Assembly (NCBI GenBank): GCA_027488165.1
Contig: JAIYCF010000070.1
Span: 1 to 11,069 of the forward strand
Source of the DNA: Streptomycetaceae bacterium
GTDB lineage: Bacteria; Actinomycetota; Actinomycetes; Nanopelagicales; Nanopelagicaceae
Direction of reading: 5' to 3'
DNA length: 11,069 nt
The translations under genes were made by a program, and so were the position numbers. Shown piece after piece: positions 1-6,732 of this stretch. Each line of letters starts with the position of its first letter. The first letter of the stretch is position 1. Under the pieces are notes generated by a model. That model saw only the letters and a program-made list of their open reading frames with translations, was not told where the DNA came from and ran no database searches.

Positions 1-384
1 GCCGAAAACATCGGTGTAATGGCAGCAACGCGCGTTTACTCGACTGCCGCTTATTGGATCGCGGGCGCCGGTGCAATCTTGCTCTCGCTCTCACCTAAAT
101 TTGGCGCAGTTCTTAGCGCAACTCCAGCTGGAGCACTTGGCGGAGTAGCAACTGCACTATTTGGAATGATCGGTATCTTGGGCGCAAGAATTTGGATTGA
201 AAGCAAAGTTGATTTTGCTGATTCAACCAATCTACTGATTGCAGCATCTGCGCTAATCATGGGTATTGCAGATTACACATGGACTCGTGGCGATTACACC
301 TTCACAGGCATCGTCAACGGAACCGTGGTTGCTGTCGTCGGTTATCGCGTTCTTCACGCAATATCAAAGGCGCGCGGTAAGTAA
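1..384 (+). CDS. NCS2-family uracil/xanthine permease, C-terminal part (partial at 5' edge)
   Basis: The reading frame is open from base 1, and the first residues (AENIGVMAATRVYS) are the highly conserved loop of the nucleobase:cation symporter-2 (UraA/xanthine permease) family, so the methionine at base 19 is internal and the true start lies upstream. What follows is typical of the last third of these permeases: a hydrophobic helix, SPKFGAVLSATPAGALGG, a helix containing MIGILGARIW, then DFADSTNLLIAAS and a final pair of helices ending in a short basic tail. About 127 codons are present of the roughly 400-450 usual for the family. The protein would be an inner-membrane importer of uracil or a related base, driven by proton or sodium; substrate cannot be decided from this end. 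It is followed at once by a strong terminator, so it ends its transcription unit. Confidence 0.9.
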   Translation, partial: AENIGVMAATRVYSTAAYWIAGAGAILLSLSPKFGAVLSATPAGALGGVATALFGMIGILGARIWIESKVDFADSTNLLIAASALIMGIADYTWTRGDYTFTGIVNGTVVAVVGYRVLHAISKARGK

Positions 385-393
385 CTACAAGTA

Positions 394-442
394 GATAGTA
401 AAGAGGGGGAACTGTTTCGGCAGTTCCCCCTCTTTTTCTATC
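394..442 (+). terminator. Intrinsic terminator after the NCS2 permease
   Basis: A perfect 15-bp stem (400-414 pairing with 421-435) closes a six-base TTTCGG loop and runs straight into a T-run at 433-437. The stem is G/C-rich at its centre. An outer GATAG/CTATC pairing (394-398 with 438-442) extends it across a small internal loop. The A-rich left foot could also let it work from the opposite strand, but genes on both sides run plus, so its clear role is to end the permease transcript before the LysE-family gene. Confidence 0.93.
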
Positions 443-462
443 TTACGTCCGCTTAAATAAGT

Positions 463-468
463 TAAGAT
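463..468 (+). promoter_or_regulatory. Predicted -10 box (TAAGAT) of a leaderless promoter for the LysE-family gene
   Basis: TAAGAT fits the actinobacterial TANNNT -10 pattern and ends six bases before the ATG at 475, so the transcript would begin at or next to the start codon. No Shine-Dalgarno-like purine run precedes the ATG, and no convincing -35 box is visible. Confidence 0.55.
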
Positions 469-474
469 TTAAAA

Positions 475-1128
475 ATGGTTATCCCATCGCGCCTAGTTGA
501 ATACATAATTGCCGCGATGATTATTATCTTGGCGCCAGGCCCCAGTGTTTTATTTGTTATTGCACGTGCGATCGCTTGGGGACGAAAAGTTGCTGTCTTC
601 ACCGTCGCCGGAAATGTCACCGGTGCTTTCTTTCTTTCTTCACTAGTGGCTTTTGGTCTAGGCCCAATTCTTTCAAGATCTGATCTGGCTTACTCTGCCG
701 TGCAATGGGGCGGTGGTGGATACCTTGTCTACCTCGGCATAAGCGCAATTAAAGCGCGAAAAATTGCTGCTGCAGATATGAAGAGCCAAGGAAGCGTAGT
801 TCCAACCTTTTGGCGATCAGCCCGAGATGGTTTCTGGGTCGGAGCGCTAAATCCTAAAGGTTTAGTTTTCTATGCCGCAGTACTGCCCCAGTTTGTAGAT
901 ATAGAGCGCGGAAATGTAACCGGACAATTACTTTTTCTTGGAGCCCTCTTCTCCATTTTGGCTTTTATCTCAGATGGGAGTTGGGGTCTCTTAGCCGGAA
1001 CGGCGCGCGCCTGGTTAGCTAGTGATGAGAAACGGTTAGAACTTTTAAGAGTTATTGGTGGCTGTGTGATGATTATCTTGGGTCTATTGGTCATCGCGTC
1101 AGCACTTCGTGATTTAATCAATACATGA
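475..1128 (+). CDS. LysE/RhtB-family amino-acid exporter
   Basis: This 217-residue hydrophobic protein is the normal size for the LysE/RhtB translocator family, which exports amino acids or derivatives across the cytoplasmic membrane. The first helix carries the family signature APGPSVLFV (residues 20-28; usually PGPNxxxV). A second conserved stretch, YLVYLGISAIKAR, lies near residues 83-95, and NPKG is at 126-129. Six hydrophobic segments can be traced, with a short cytoplasmic linker near residues 95-115. The ATG at 475 is the first in frame after the terminator and suits leaderless expression. The stop overlaps the next gene (ATGA at 1125-1128), so the two are translationally coupled. The family is certain; the substrate (lysine, threonine, homoserine lactone, other) cannot be read from sequence. 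Confidence 0.92.
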   Translation: MVIPSRLVEYIIAAMIIILAPGPSVLFVIARAIAWGRKVAVFTVAGNVTGAFFLSSLVAFGLGPILSRSDLAYSAVQWGGGGYLVYLGISAIKARKIAAADMKSQGSVVPTFWRSARDGFWVGALNPKGLVFYAAVLPQFVDIERGNVTGQLLFLGALFSILAFISDGSWGLLAGTARAWLASDEKRLELLRVIGGCVMIILGLLVIASALRDLINT

Positions 1129-1829
1129 GTTCTTCTATTGCATCCAAGATTGTTAAACCAGATAAGCCGGCGCGCGACACTATTGCGCCATCAGATTTAA
1201 CTTTTGGGCTCTCCACTTGTAAGCGCTGTCTCTGGATAAAGTATTGGTTTAAAGTCACGATGCCAGGACAATTCCCGCTCGTTAAACCGCTCTCATCTGC
1301 GCAAGAAGAACATTTCCGCCGCGCTGCCATGCCGGACCTTGATCCATCGCTGGCACCAGGCGTTGTAAAGCAATGGGGGCAATGGGTTAAAAGCGCACCA
1401 ATAGAGATAAATGGCGAACCAACTCGTTGGCGAATTCTCGGAATCTACGATCTCCTCGCCCACTACGACGATGGCAGCGTTGGCATCATCGATTGCAAAG
1501 TCTCTGACTCAGATCGCGATAATGCGCAGTTCTATGCGCCGCAGCTCGAGGCTTATGCCTATGCGCTCGAAAATCCCGAAAAAGGTAAGCCATTCCCGGT
1601 CTCATCCATGGGATTACTGGTCTGGAAGTTGGCCGGGGTAACGCCTACCGCAGATGGTGCACACGGATTTGGCGTAACTCAGCACTATCTTCATGTCACG
1701 CGAGATCAAGCGCAATTTAAATCTTTAATAGCAGATTTAATTCACGTAATTGAGGGCGAACTACCTGATGCAGGGCCCGATTGCGATACCTGCAACTATC
1801 TATCTAAGAGATTGTCACTAGAGAGTTAA
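1125..1829 (+). CDS. Stand-alone PD-(D/E)XK nuclease-like protein with Cas4/RecB-type motifs and four cysteines
   Basis: The 234-residue product shows the order of motifs seen in the RecB/Cas4 branch of PD-(D/E)XK nucleases. A candidate motif-I histidine is H63. D109 sits in LGIYDLL, followed by a beta hairpin carrying D123-C-K125 in VGIIDCKVSD, then Q140 and Y144 in YAPQLEAYAYALE. A CKRC pair (C32, C35) near the N-terminus and a CDTC pair (C220, C223) near the C-terminus bracket the fold, resembling cysteines that hold an Fe-S cluster in Cas4 and AddB-type nucleases; zinc is an alternative. No helicase, cas or recombination gene is adjacent. The start overlaps the LysE-family stop by four bases, so it is coupled to an exporter with no obvious functional link. 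The nuclease fold is well supported; DNA substrate and role are unknown. Its stop abuts the converging plsC stop with no gap. Confidence 0.75.
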   Translation: MSSSIASKIVKPDKPARDTIAPSDLTFGLSTCKRCLWIKYWFKVTMPGQFPLVKPLSSAQEEHFRRAAMPDLDPSLAPGVVKQWGQWVKSAPIEINGEPTRWRILGIYDLLAHYDDGSVGIIDCKVSDSDRDNAQFYAPQLEAYAYALENPEKGKPFPVSSMGLLVWKLAGVTPTADGAHGFGVTQHYLHVTRDQAQFKSLIADLIHVIEGELPDAGPDCDTCNYLSKRLSLES

Positions 1830-2516
1830 TTAACCCTCTTCCTCCTCTGTGGTTTTCTTAGCCTTCGTGGCATAAGTGTCTACATACTCTTGGCCAGATA
1901 GCGCTTGAATAGTCTGCATAATTTTATCTGTGACATCACGTAGATGCTGTAGATCCGTGGAATCGCCTTCAAAGTACATTGGCTCGCCGAAGATCATTTC
2001 CACGCGCATTACCTTTGGAACAACGGTTCCAGTTGGTTGAATCTTTTCGGTGTTAAACATGGCTACCGGAATAATTGGAGCGCCAGATTCGATAGCCAGT
2101 CGCGCAATACCTGTGCGGCCTTTATATAGTCGACCATCTGGTGAACGCGTACCTTCAGGGTAAATGCCCAAGCACTTTCCTTCAGCTAAAACCTTAAGCC
2201 CTGTAATCAGCGCTGCTTCGCTGCGGCGCCCGCCCGAACGATCAACTGGTACTTGCCCAAGTGCGATAAAAGTTAACTTCTTCAATAATCCTTTTGGTCC
2301 TGGCGATGTGAAGTACTCGCTCTTCGCCAAGAACGTTACCTTGCGCGGAACAACTAACGGCATAAATATAGAATCGCTGAAAGATAAGTGGTTAGAAGCG
2401 ATGATTACTGGACCAGAACCTGGAACGTGGCGAAGCCCCTTTACCTTCGGGCGAAAGAGAACCATCAGAAACGGCGTTAAGAAAGCGCGCAGAACGCCGT
2501 ATGGCAGGTTGTTCAT
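1830..2516 (-). CDS. plsC: 1-acyl-sn-glycerol-3-phosphate acyltransferase (PlsC/LPLAT family)
   Basis: This 228-residue enzyme carries the acyltransferase motifs in order. The catalytic NHLSFSD (residues 42-48; H43 and D48 form the HX4D dyad) is followed by the motif-II region around GQVPVDRSGGRR (87-98). PEGTRS is at 120-125 for glycerol-phosphate binding, and GAPIIPVAMF follows as motif IV. The family transfers an acyl chain from acyl-CoA or acyl-ACP to lysophosphatidic acid to give phosphatidic acid at the inner face of the membrane; other lysophospholipids are possible acceptors. The hydrophobic N-terminus (FLTPFLMVLF) suits membrane association. The C-terminus is a charged tail rich in lysine and glutamate. 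ATG at 2516 has no Shine-Dalgarno but has a TAAATT box six bases upstream. It is the counterpart of the Rv2182c-type gene in the conserved actinobacterial neighbourhood. Confidence 0.9.
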   Translation of the reverse strand: MNNLPYGVLRAFLTPFLMVLFRPKVKGLRHVPGSGPVIIASNHLSFSDSIFMPLVVPRKVTFLAKSEYFTSPGPKGLLKKLTFIALGQVPVDRSGGRRSEAALITGLKVLAEGKCLGIYPEGTRSPDGRLYKGRTGIARLAIESGAPIIPVAMFNTEKIQPTGTVVPKVMRVEMIFGEPMYFEGDSTDLQHLRDVTDKIMQTIQALSGQEYVDTYATKAKKTTEEEEG

Positions 2517-2533
2517 GGCGTTAATTTAGCGCC
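2517..2533 (-). promoter_or_regulatory. Leaderless promoter and imperfect dyad at the plsC start
   Basis: Read on the minus strand the 17 bases before the ATG are GGCGCTAAATTAACGCC. They contain TAAATT (plus-strand 2523-2528) as a -10 box six bases before the start codon. They also form an inverted repeat with eight-base arms, one mismatch (C against A) and a single central base. A closely similar but perfect dyad precedes fadD15 at 4349-4366, suggesting a shared operator. Confidence 0.45.
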
Positions 2534-2575
2534 AAATCATGCCAATGTGCGAATATGAACCATGGAGCGAGAGCG

Positions 2576-2854
2576 ATGAGCGGCAAAGATCCGCGCAATG
2601 GTGATCCAGATGACTCCCATGAACGCGAACTAATAGATCTGGAATTTCAATCCATGGTCGAAGGTCTATCGCTTGATCAATCTTCTCCGACAACATACCT
2701 AGATGATCTCGATAAATTTGAAGATCAAAATCGTTTCCAACCGCCAACGCCACCAAAAGTCGGACTCAGTGAAACTGTTAAGCGCATCTCCAAATCATTT
2801 AAGAAATGGAAGAACGGTCCAACCTTCCGTGACGACGATGGTGCAGCGCTTTAA
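2576..2854 (+). CDS. Small uncharacterised protein, acidic N-terminal part and basic C-terminal helix
   Basis: I do not recognise this family. The chosen ATG at 2576 is preceded by GGAG at 2564-2567 with an eight-base spacer, a normal Shine-Dalgarno arrangement; an in-frame ATG at 2555 would add seven residues and lacks such a signal. The 92-residue product has no membrane segment. Residues 1-55 are rich in Asp and Glu (DPDDSHERELIDLEF, YLDDLDKFEDQ). A proline-rich link (FQPPTPPK) follows, and then a basic, probably amphipathic helix (ETVKRISKSFKKWKNG). It looks partly disordered and could bind a protein or nucleic acid. It is transcribed divergently from plsC and overlaps the end of the converging glucokinase gene by four bases. 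That it is a gene is supported by the ribosome site and its snug fit between neighbours. Confidence 0.7.
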   Translation: MSGKDPRNGDPDDSHERELIDLEFQSMVEGLSLDQSSPTTYLDDLDKFEDQNRFQPPTPPKVGLSETVKRISKSFKKWKNGPTFRDDDGAAL

Positions 2855-3807
2855 ATTCTAGACAAATCGGCAACGCCAACTAATCCAGCGTTATTGCCAA
2901 GTTCGGCTGCAACAATTTCAGGAAATGGATGCTTGCCGGAAAATGGAATCAAACTCAGGGCAGCTTTACGAGTTGGCGCCAAGAAGATTTCACCAGCATC
3001 GATTACTCCCCCGCCAAGTGCGATGCACGACGGATCGATAACAGTACAGAGCGATGCAATACCTGCTCCCAAGTAACTTGCCATCGTATTAAACGCTGCC
3101 AACGCAACTGGATCTTCATCTCTCGCCGCTTCGGTGATGTGATGGCCCTTGAGCCCTTCAACCGTTCCGTTACCACGTGCCAATAAATTGCGAGCTAAAT
3201 CAGGGCTAGCGTTAATCGCTTCACGTGCATGACGCATCAAGGCAGAACCTGATGCATATTGTTCAAGACAGCCACGAATGCCGCATCCACAAAGATGTCC
3301 ATCGGGAACTATACGAAGATGTCCAAGTTCAGCCCCGATACCAAATGCACCTCTAAAGACCGAACCATCGAGGATTAACCCACCGCCGACGCCTGTACCC
3401 AAAGTGAGCATCATCAGATCATTACGGCCACGACCTGCGCCAAATTTAAATTCGCCCCATGCCGCTGAATTAGCATCGTTTTCTAGAACGATTCGCTTTC
3501 CCAAGATCTGCGTTAACTCATTTACGAGATTAACGCCGTTCCAGCCTGCGATATTTGGAGTTGCCAAGATTGTTTGGCGATCTGATGAGATAAAGCCAGC
3601 AGCAGAAACACCGATCGAATCGACCGGATATTTATTAAACAACTCAGTTGCGACATCGGCGATTGTTTGGGTGAGTACTTTGCCGCCTTCGCGCGGGGTA
3701 TCGCGGCGTGCTGTCGCAAGAATTTCACCTGTTGGCGAGACGACGCCACCTAGGACTTTAGTTCCACCGACATCTATGCCGATGGCATTTGAATTATTTG
3801 TACTCAC
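2851..3807 (-). CDS. ROK-family glucokinase
   Basis: This 318-residue cytoplasmic sugar kinase has the full ROK layout. The N-terminal ATP-binding DVGGTK is at residues 12-17, and the sugar-binding stretch around TPNIAGWNG at 83-91. The catalytic base lies in ENDAN (D111), with LGTGVGGG at 136-143. The ROK zinc site is formed by H163 and the CGCGIRGC cluster (C173, C175, C180), followed by LEQYASG. Actinobacterial GlkA proteins of this type phosphorylate glucose with ATP to feed glycolysis. No N-terminal helix-turn-helix is present, so it is a kinase and not a ROK repressor. The start is a GTG at 3805-3807 without a clear Shine-Dalgarno; a weak -10-like TAAGAA lies six bases upstream. It follows the SRPBCC gene by 37 bases on the same strand, probably in one transcript. 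A glk-type kinase is also found in this neighbourhood in Streptomyces. Glucose as substrate is inferred. Confidence 0.9.
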   Translation of the reverse strand: MSTNNSNAIGIDVGGTKVLGGVVSPTGEILATARRDTPREGGKVLTQTIADVATELFNKYPVDSIGVSAAGFISSDRQTILATPNIAGWNGVNLVNELTQILGKRIVLENDANSAAWGEFKFGAGRGRNDLMMLTLGTGVGGGLILDGSVFRGAFGIGAELGHLRIVPDGHLCGCGIRGCLEQYASGSALMRHAREAINASPDLARNLLARGNGTVEGLKGHHITEAARDEDPVALAAFNTMASYLGAGIASLCTVIDPSCIALGGGVIDAGEIFLAPTRKAALSLIPFSGKHPFPEIVAAELGNNAGLVGVADLSRI

Positions 3808-3844
3808 TTTAGATTCTTAGCGGCGCTAGATCTCCGTTAAGAAA

Positions 3845-4282
3845 TCAGCCTTCTACATGTTCTTTAAGTTGCTTAAGCGCTGACTCGATTGTTGACTTCT
3901 CTTGCTTTGTAATCATCATCGCCGGAATAGGCATTGAAAGACCAACTGAGAGTTCGTAGGTAACCGATGTTGTATCGGAGTCAAGGCTCTTTAGTAAATA
4001 TGCGCCATCCATCTTCGTCAAAATATTGGCATCTTCTAAAGAGAAGGTGACCTTACTTGGCGCCTCTGCCCATTCGAAATTTAGAGTCACGACATCTTTT
4101 ACCGCGCCAGCATCAACAGACAAGGTCGCCTTAGTGGCGCGACCTAGGTCATCGCTCTCCAAAACATCAACCTTCTTAAAGGCTCCTGACCATTGAGGAT
4201 AATCCGCAATTGCAAAGAGGGTGGCCGCAACCTGATCTAGTGGGGCATCGATGGAGATCGTTGAACTGCTTTTATCGCTCAT
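3845..4282 (-). CDS. SRPBCC (START-like/polyketide cyclase) family protein
   Basis: The 145-residue product begins with the typical first strand and helix of this fold (STISIDAPLDQVAATLFAIADYPQWSGAFKKVDVLE). Alternating strands follow (LSVDAGAVKDVVTLNFEW, KVTFSLEDA, YLLKSL, TSVTYELSV), and it ends in a long amphipathic helix. SRPBCC proteins form a helix-grip pocket that binds lipids or other hydrophobic ligands; the ligand is unknown here. No signal peptide or membrane helix is present, so it is probably cytoplasmic. It corresponds to the Rv2185c-type gene that lies next to fadD15 in mycobacteria, here transcribed away from fadD15 across 84 bases. The ATG at 4282 has no Shine-Dalgarno but a TAACCT box six bases before it. 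Confidence 0.85.
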   Translation of the reverse strand: MSDKSSSTISIDAPLDQVAATLFAIADYPQWSGAFKKVDVLESDDLGRATKATLSVDAGAVKDVVTLNFEWAEAPSKVTFSLEDANILTKMDGAYLLKSLDSDTTSVTYELSVGLSMPIPAMMITKQEKSTIESALKQLKEHVEG

Positions 4283-4288
4283 GGCTGT

Positions 4289-4294
4289 AGGTTA
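4289..4294 (-). promoter_or_regulatory. Predicted -10 box (TAACCT) of a leaderless promoter for the SRPBCC gene
   Basis: On the minus strand TAACCT fits TANNNT and is separated from the ATG by the six bases ACAGCC, placing transcription start at the start codon. No ribosome-binding purine run is present. Confidence 0.5.
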
Positions 4295-4348
4295 CCTGAG
4301 AAGGCTGAGAAAAAAGTACTTGGCAGCCTCTCCACATTTTTCAAAGTG

Positions 4349-4366
4349 GGCGCTAGCGTTAGCGCC
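4349..4366 (+). promoter_or_regulatory. Perfect inverted repeat abutting the fadD15 start, overlapping its -10 box
   Basis: GGCGCTAGCGTTAGCGCC is a 7-bp perfect dyad with a four-base centre that ends at the base before the ATG at 4367. A TANNNT box (TAGCGT, 4354-4359) lies inside it, seven bases before the ATG, so a protein bound here would block a leaderless promoter. The weak -35-like TCCACA at 4331-4336 is spaced 17 bases away. The dyad resembles the one before plsC (2517-2533). A hairpin acting in RNA is less likely if the transcript starts at the ATG. Confidence 0.5.
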
Positions 4367-6157
4367 ATGAATGAGATCACAATCCCAGCACTTGTCCCTG
4401 CGGCATCGACCGGAAACCTAACCAATTTAATTGCTGAACGCGCTTGGTTTGAACCAAATCGCACCATGCTCTCTCGTCCCTTAGGTGATGGATGGCAGAA
4501 GGTATCGGCAAAAGAGTTAGAGGAAGAAGTTCGCGCAACTGCGAAAGGATTAGTTGCAGCCGGAATTCAAATCGGTGATCGCGTAGCGATTATGGCGCGC
4601 ACTCGTTACGAGTGGACGATCCTTGATTTCGCCATTTGGTTCGCAGGTGGATGCGTTGTACCAATCTACGAAACATCTTCAGCAGAACAGGTTGATTGGA
4701 TTCTCAGCGACTCGGGAGCTGTCGGATTAATTGTCGAGACTCCGACTCATCGCGAACTTGTAAACACAGTTCTACCTTCACATACCAAGCATATTTGGAC
4801 CATGACTGAAGATGTTCTTTCAGTTCTTGCATCAGCTGGCGCACATATCAGTGATGATGAAATCGATCGTCGTCGCAACGCTTTGCTTCCAGATACTCTC
4901 GCAACACTTATCTATACATCTGGTACCACTGGAAAACCAAAGGGTGTTCAACTAACTCACGGAAACTTCTTATCTGAGTGCGGAAACGTTGTTGAAGGCG
5001 CGAGCAATCTCTTCTTGAAACCGGGTGGATCAACCCTGCTCTTCTTGCCAGTTGCCCACGTATTCGGTCGCATGGTTCAGATCGGTGCGATTCGCGCTGG
5101 ACTTCACTTAGCCCATTGCAGCGATCCAGTAGGTAGATTGCAACCAGACCTTGCCTCCTTTAAACCAACCTTCGTTCTCGCTGTGCCACGTATATTTGAA
5201 AAGGTCTACAACGGCGCAGAAGCTAAGGCTGATGCTGCAGGCAAAGGAAAGATCTTCCGCAAGGCAGCAGATGTAGCAATCGCATATAGCGAGGCGATGG
5301 ATAAGCGTGGATTTAATCCGCTCTTAACTCTTAAGCATGCGCTCTTCGACAAGTTGGTATTTTCAAAGATTCGCGCTGCTCTCGGCGGAAATGTAGAAGC
5401 AGCGATTTCTGGTGGCGCGCCCCTTGGAAGTCGTCTCGGGCACTTCTATCGTGGCGCTGGTGTAACGATCTATGAAGGTTACGGACTTACCGAAACAACA
5501 GCGGGCGCAACTTTAAATATGACTGGCGCACTAAAGGTCGGATCTGTTGGAAAGCCAATTCCAGGAACATCTGTGAAGATCGCTGATGACGGAGAAGTAT
5601 TGATTAAAGGTCCAATCGTGATGCGCGGATACTGGCAGAACGATGAGGCTAATGCAGAAGTCTTCACTGAAGATCGCTGGTTTAAATCTGGTGACCTCGG
5701 AAAGATTGATGAAGATGGCTTCCTTTCTATTGTCGGGCGTAAGAAGGAACTGATCGTTACAGCAGGTGGAAAGAACGTTGCTCCTGCGGTACTAGAAGAT
5801 CGTCTCCGCGCACATCCGCTCGTAAGTCAATGTGTGGTCGTTGGCGATAACCAACCATTTATCGCAGCGCTCGTAACCATTGATCAAGATGCTCTTAAGG
5901 GTTGGATCGCCGCCAATAAGAAGGATGGAGCCACTATTGCAACTCTTACCCAGGATCCTGATCTCATTGCAGTTATTCAGACCGCGGTTGATGAAGCAAA
6001 TAAGGCGGTCAGTAAGGCTGAATCAATTCGCAAATTCACAATTCTGCCTACCGATTTCACAATCGCTGGCGGGCAGTTAACTGCCAAGCTTTCGATTAAG
6101 CGACATGTGGTTGCACAGGAGTTCGCTAAGGAGATTGCTGATCTCTTCGCTAAGTGA
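4367..6157 (+). CDS. Long-chain fatty-acid--CoA ligase, FadD15 type (AMP-binding)
   Basis: The 596-residue enzyme activates a fatty acid with ATP to an acyl-adenylate and transfers it to CoA. Visible motifs are the phosphate loop YTSGTTGKPKG (183-193), GYGLTET (371-377), the ribose-contact aspartate in KSGDLG (D443), the hinge region VGRKKELIV (456-464) and TAGGKNVAP (465-473). The C-terminal domain ends with GQLTAKLSIKRHVV. Length and motif spacing match the FadD15 subgroup of actinobacteria. ATG at 4367 is preferred over the in-frame GTG at 4346, because the latter lies inside the promoter dyad and adds unconserved residues. The aligned position of the usual A10 lysine appears to be serine (S576), with lysines at 574 and 578. 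The stop overlaps the following kinase gene (GTGA, 6154-6157), so the enzyme and a two-component pair share a transcript. The acyl chain length is unknown. Confidence 0.92.
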   Translation: MNEITIPALVPAASTGNLTNLIAERAWFEPNRTMLSRPLGDGWQKVSAKELEEEVRATAKGLVAAGIQIGDRVAIMARTRYEWTILDFAIWFAGGCVVPIYETSSAEQVDWILSDSGAVGLIVETPTHRELVNTVLPSHTKHIWTMTEDVLSVLASAGAHISDDEIDRRRNALLPDTLATLIYTSGTTGKPKGVQLTHGNFLSECGNVVEGASNLFLKPGGSTLLFLPVAHVFGRMVQIGAIRAGLHLAHCSDPVGRLQPDLASFKPTFVLAVPRIFEKVYNGAEAKADAAGKGKIFRKAADVAIAYSEAMDKRGFNPLLTLKHALFDKLVFSKIRAALGGNVEAAISGGAPLGSRLGHFYRGAGVTIYEGYGLTETTAGATLNMTGALKVGSVGKPIPGTSVKIADDGEVLIKGPIVMRGYWQNDEANAEVFTEDRWFKSGDLGKIDEDGFLSIVGRKKELIVTAGGKNVAPAVLEDRLRAHPLVSQCVVVGDNQPFIAALVTIDQDALKGWIAANKKDGATIATLTQDPDLIAVIQTAVDEANKAVSKAESIRKFTILPTDFTIAGGQLTAKLSIKRHVVAQEFAKEIADLFAK

Positions 6158-6732
6158 GCAATTCCGCACGAATTGAACTAGCTCGCGATCTTCACGATGG
6201 CATAGCGCAAGATCTGGTTGCTCTCGGTTACGAGTTAGATCTGCTCTTAGGGGCGTCTGACTCGACGGTCGAGTCACGCCGCGAGATTCGCGGGCTTCGC
6301 TTTAAAGTCGATGACTTGATCTCAAAAGTTAGGCGCGAGATGTATGCCCTACGCGATCCTCAAGTAACCACTTTCCAAGATGCGCTCAGCCAGTTGATTC
6401 AAGATATTTGTGGAGAGCTCCAGATAACGCAAGCCATCAGTAACTTCTCAATTCCTGACTCTCACCAATTACCTTTAAAGGCGATTGCGACCGAGTTGCT
6501 TCGCAATGCAAAGTTTCACTCTGGGGCTAGCCATATTGAAGTCCTTTTAAAAGGCGTTGAAAATCGCACCTACTTAGAGGTAAGCGATAACGGAGTTGGA
6601 GGTGCGCAGGTGAATACCTCACGTTTAGGACGTTTAGGTTTGATGGGCGTTAAAGAGCGCGTAGAAAAACTTCACGGACAGTTGGAGATTATTTCCTCTG
6701 AGAATGGGACGCGCATAAAAGTCGTTCTGTGA
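6154..6732 (+). CDS. Sensorless cytoplasmic histidine kinase, HisKA_3/HDxxxQ type
   Basis: This 192-residue kinase consists only of the catalytic core. The H box, ARDLHDGIAQDL, has the phospho-accepting H14 and the HDxxxQ pattern of the NarX/DesK/LiaS class. A dimerisation helical hairpin extends to about residue 70. The HATPase domain shows an N box (TELLRNAKFH, N118), a G1 box DNGVG (145-149) and a G2 region GRLGLMGVKER (159-169). There is no membrane helix and no PAS, GAF or other input domain before the H box, so any signal must come through a partner or through the first 13 residues. The start is a GTG inside the fadD15 stop (GTGA), and its own stop overlaps the response regulator start in the same way. 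It should phosphorylate that regulator. A short inverted repeat sits within codons 33-43. Confidence 0.9.
   Translation: MSNSARIELARDLHDGIAQDLVALGYELDLLLGASDSTVESRREIRGLRFKVDDLISKVRREMYALRDPQVTTFQDALSQLIQDICGELQITQAISNFSIPDSHQLPLKAIATELLRNAKFHSGASHIEVLLKGVENRTYLEVSDNGVGGAQVNTSRLGRLGLMGVKERVEKLHGQLEIISSENGTRIKVVL
6252..6280 (+). repeat. Intragenic inverted repeat (possible RNA hairpin) in the histidine kinase gene
   Basis: TGACTCGA (6258-6265) and TCGAGTCA (6269-6276) pair perfectly around a CGG loop. A further GGCG/CGCC pairing (6252-6255 with 6277-6280) is interrupted only by a two-base bulge. No T-run follows, so it is not an intrinsic terminator. It lies about 95 bases past the fadD15 stop and could influence RNA processing or expression balance; chance is also possible. 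Confidence 0.4.

Noticed and set aside
1125..1829. Cas4-like protein as sign of a CRISPR or defence locus
   Set aside because: No direct-repeat array, Cas1/Cas2 or other defence gene is present on either side; neighbours are an exporter and a phospholipid acyltransferase.
2164..2529. Plus-strand open frame opposite plsC
   Set aside because: It is antisense to the catalytic motifs of a clear acyltransferase, with no family resemblance of its own.
3278..3820. Long plus-strand open frame (180 codons) across the glucokinase gene
   Set aside because: It lies antisense to a clear ROK kinase, is proline- and serine-rich in the manner of a shadow frame, and has no recognisable motif or ribosome site.
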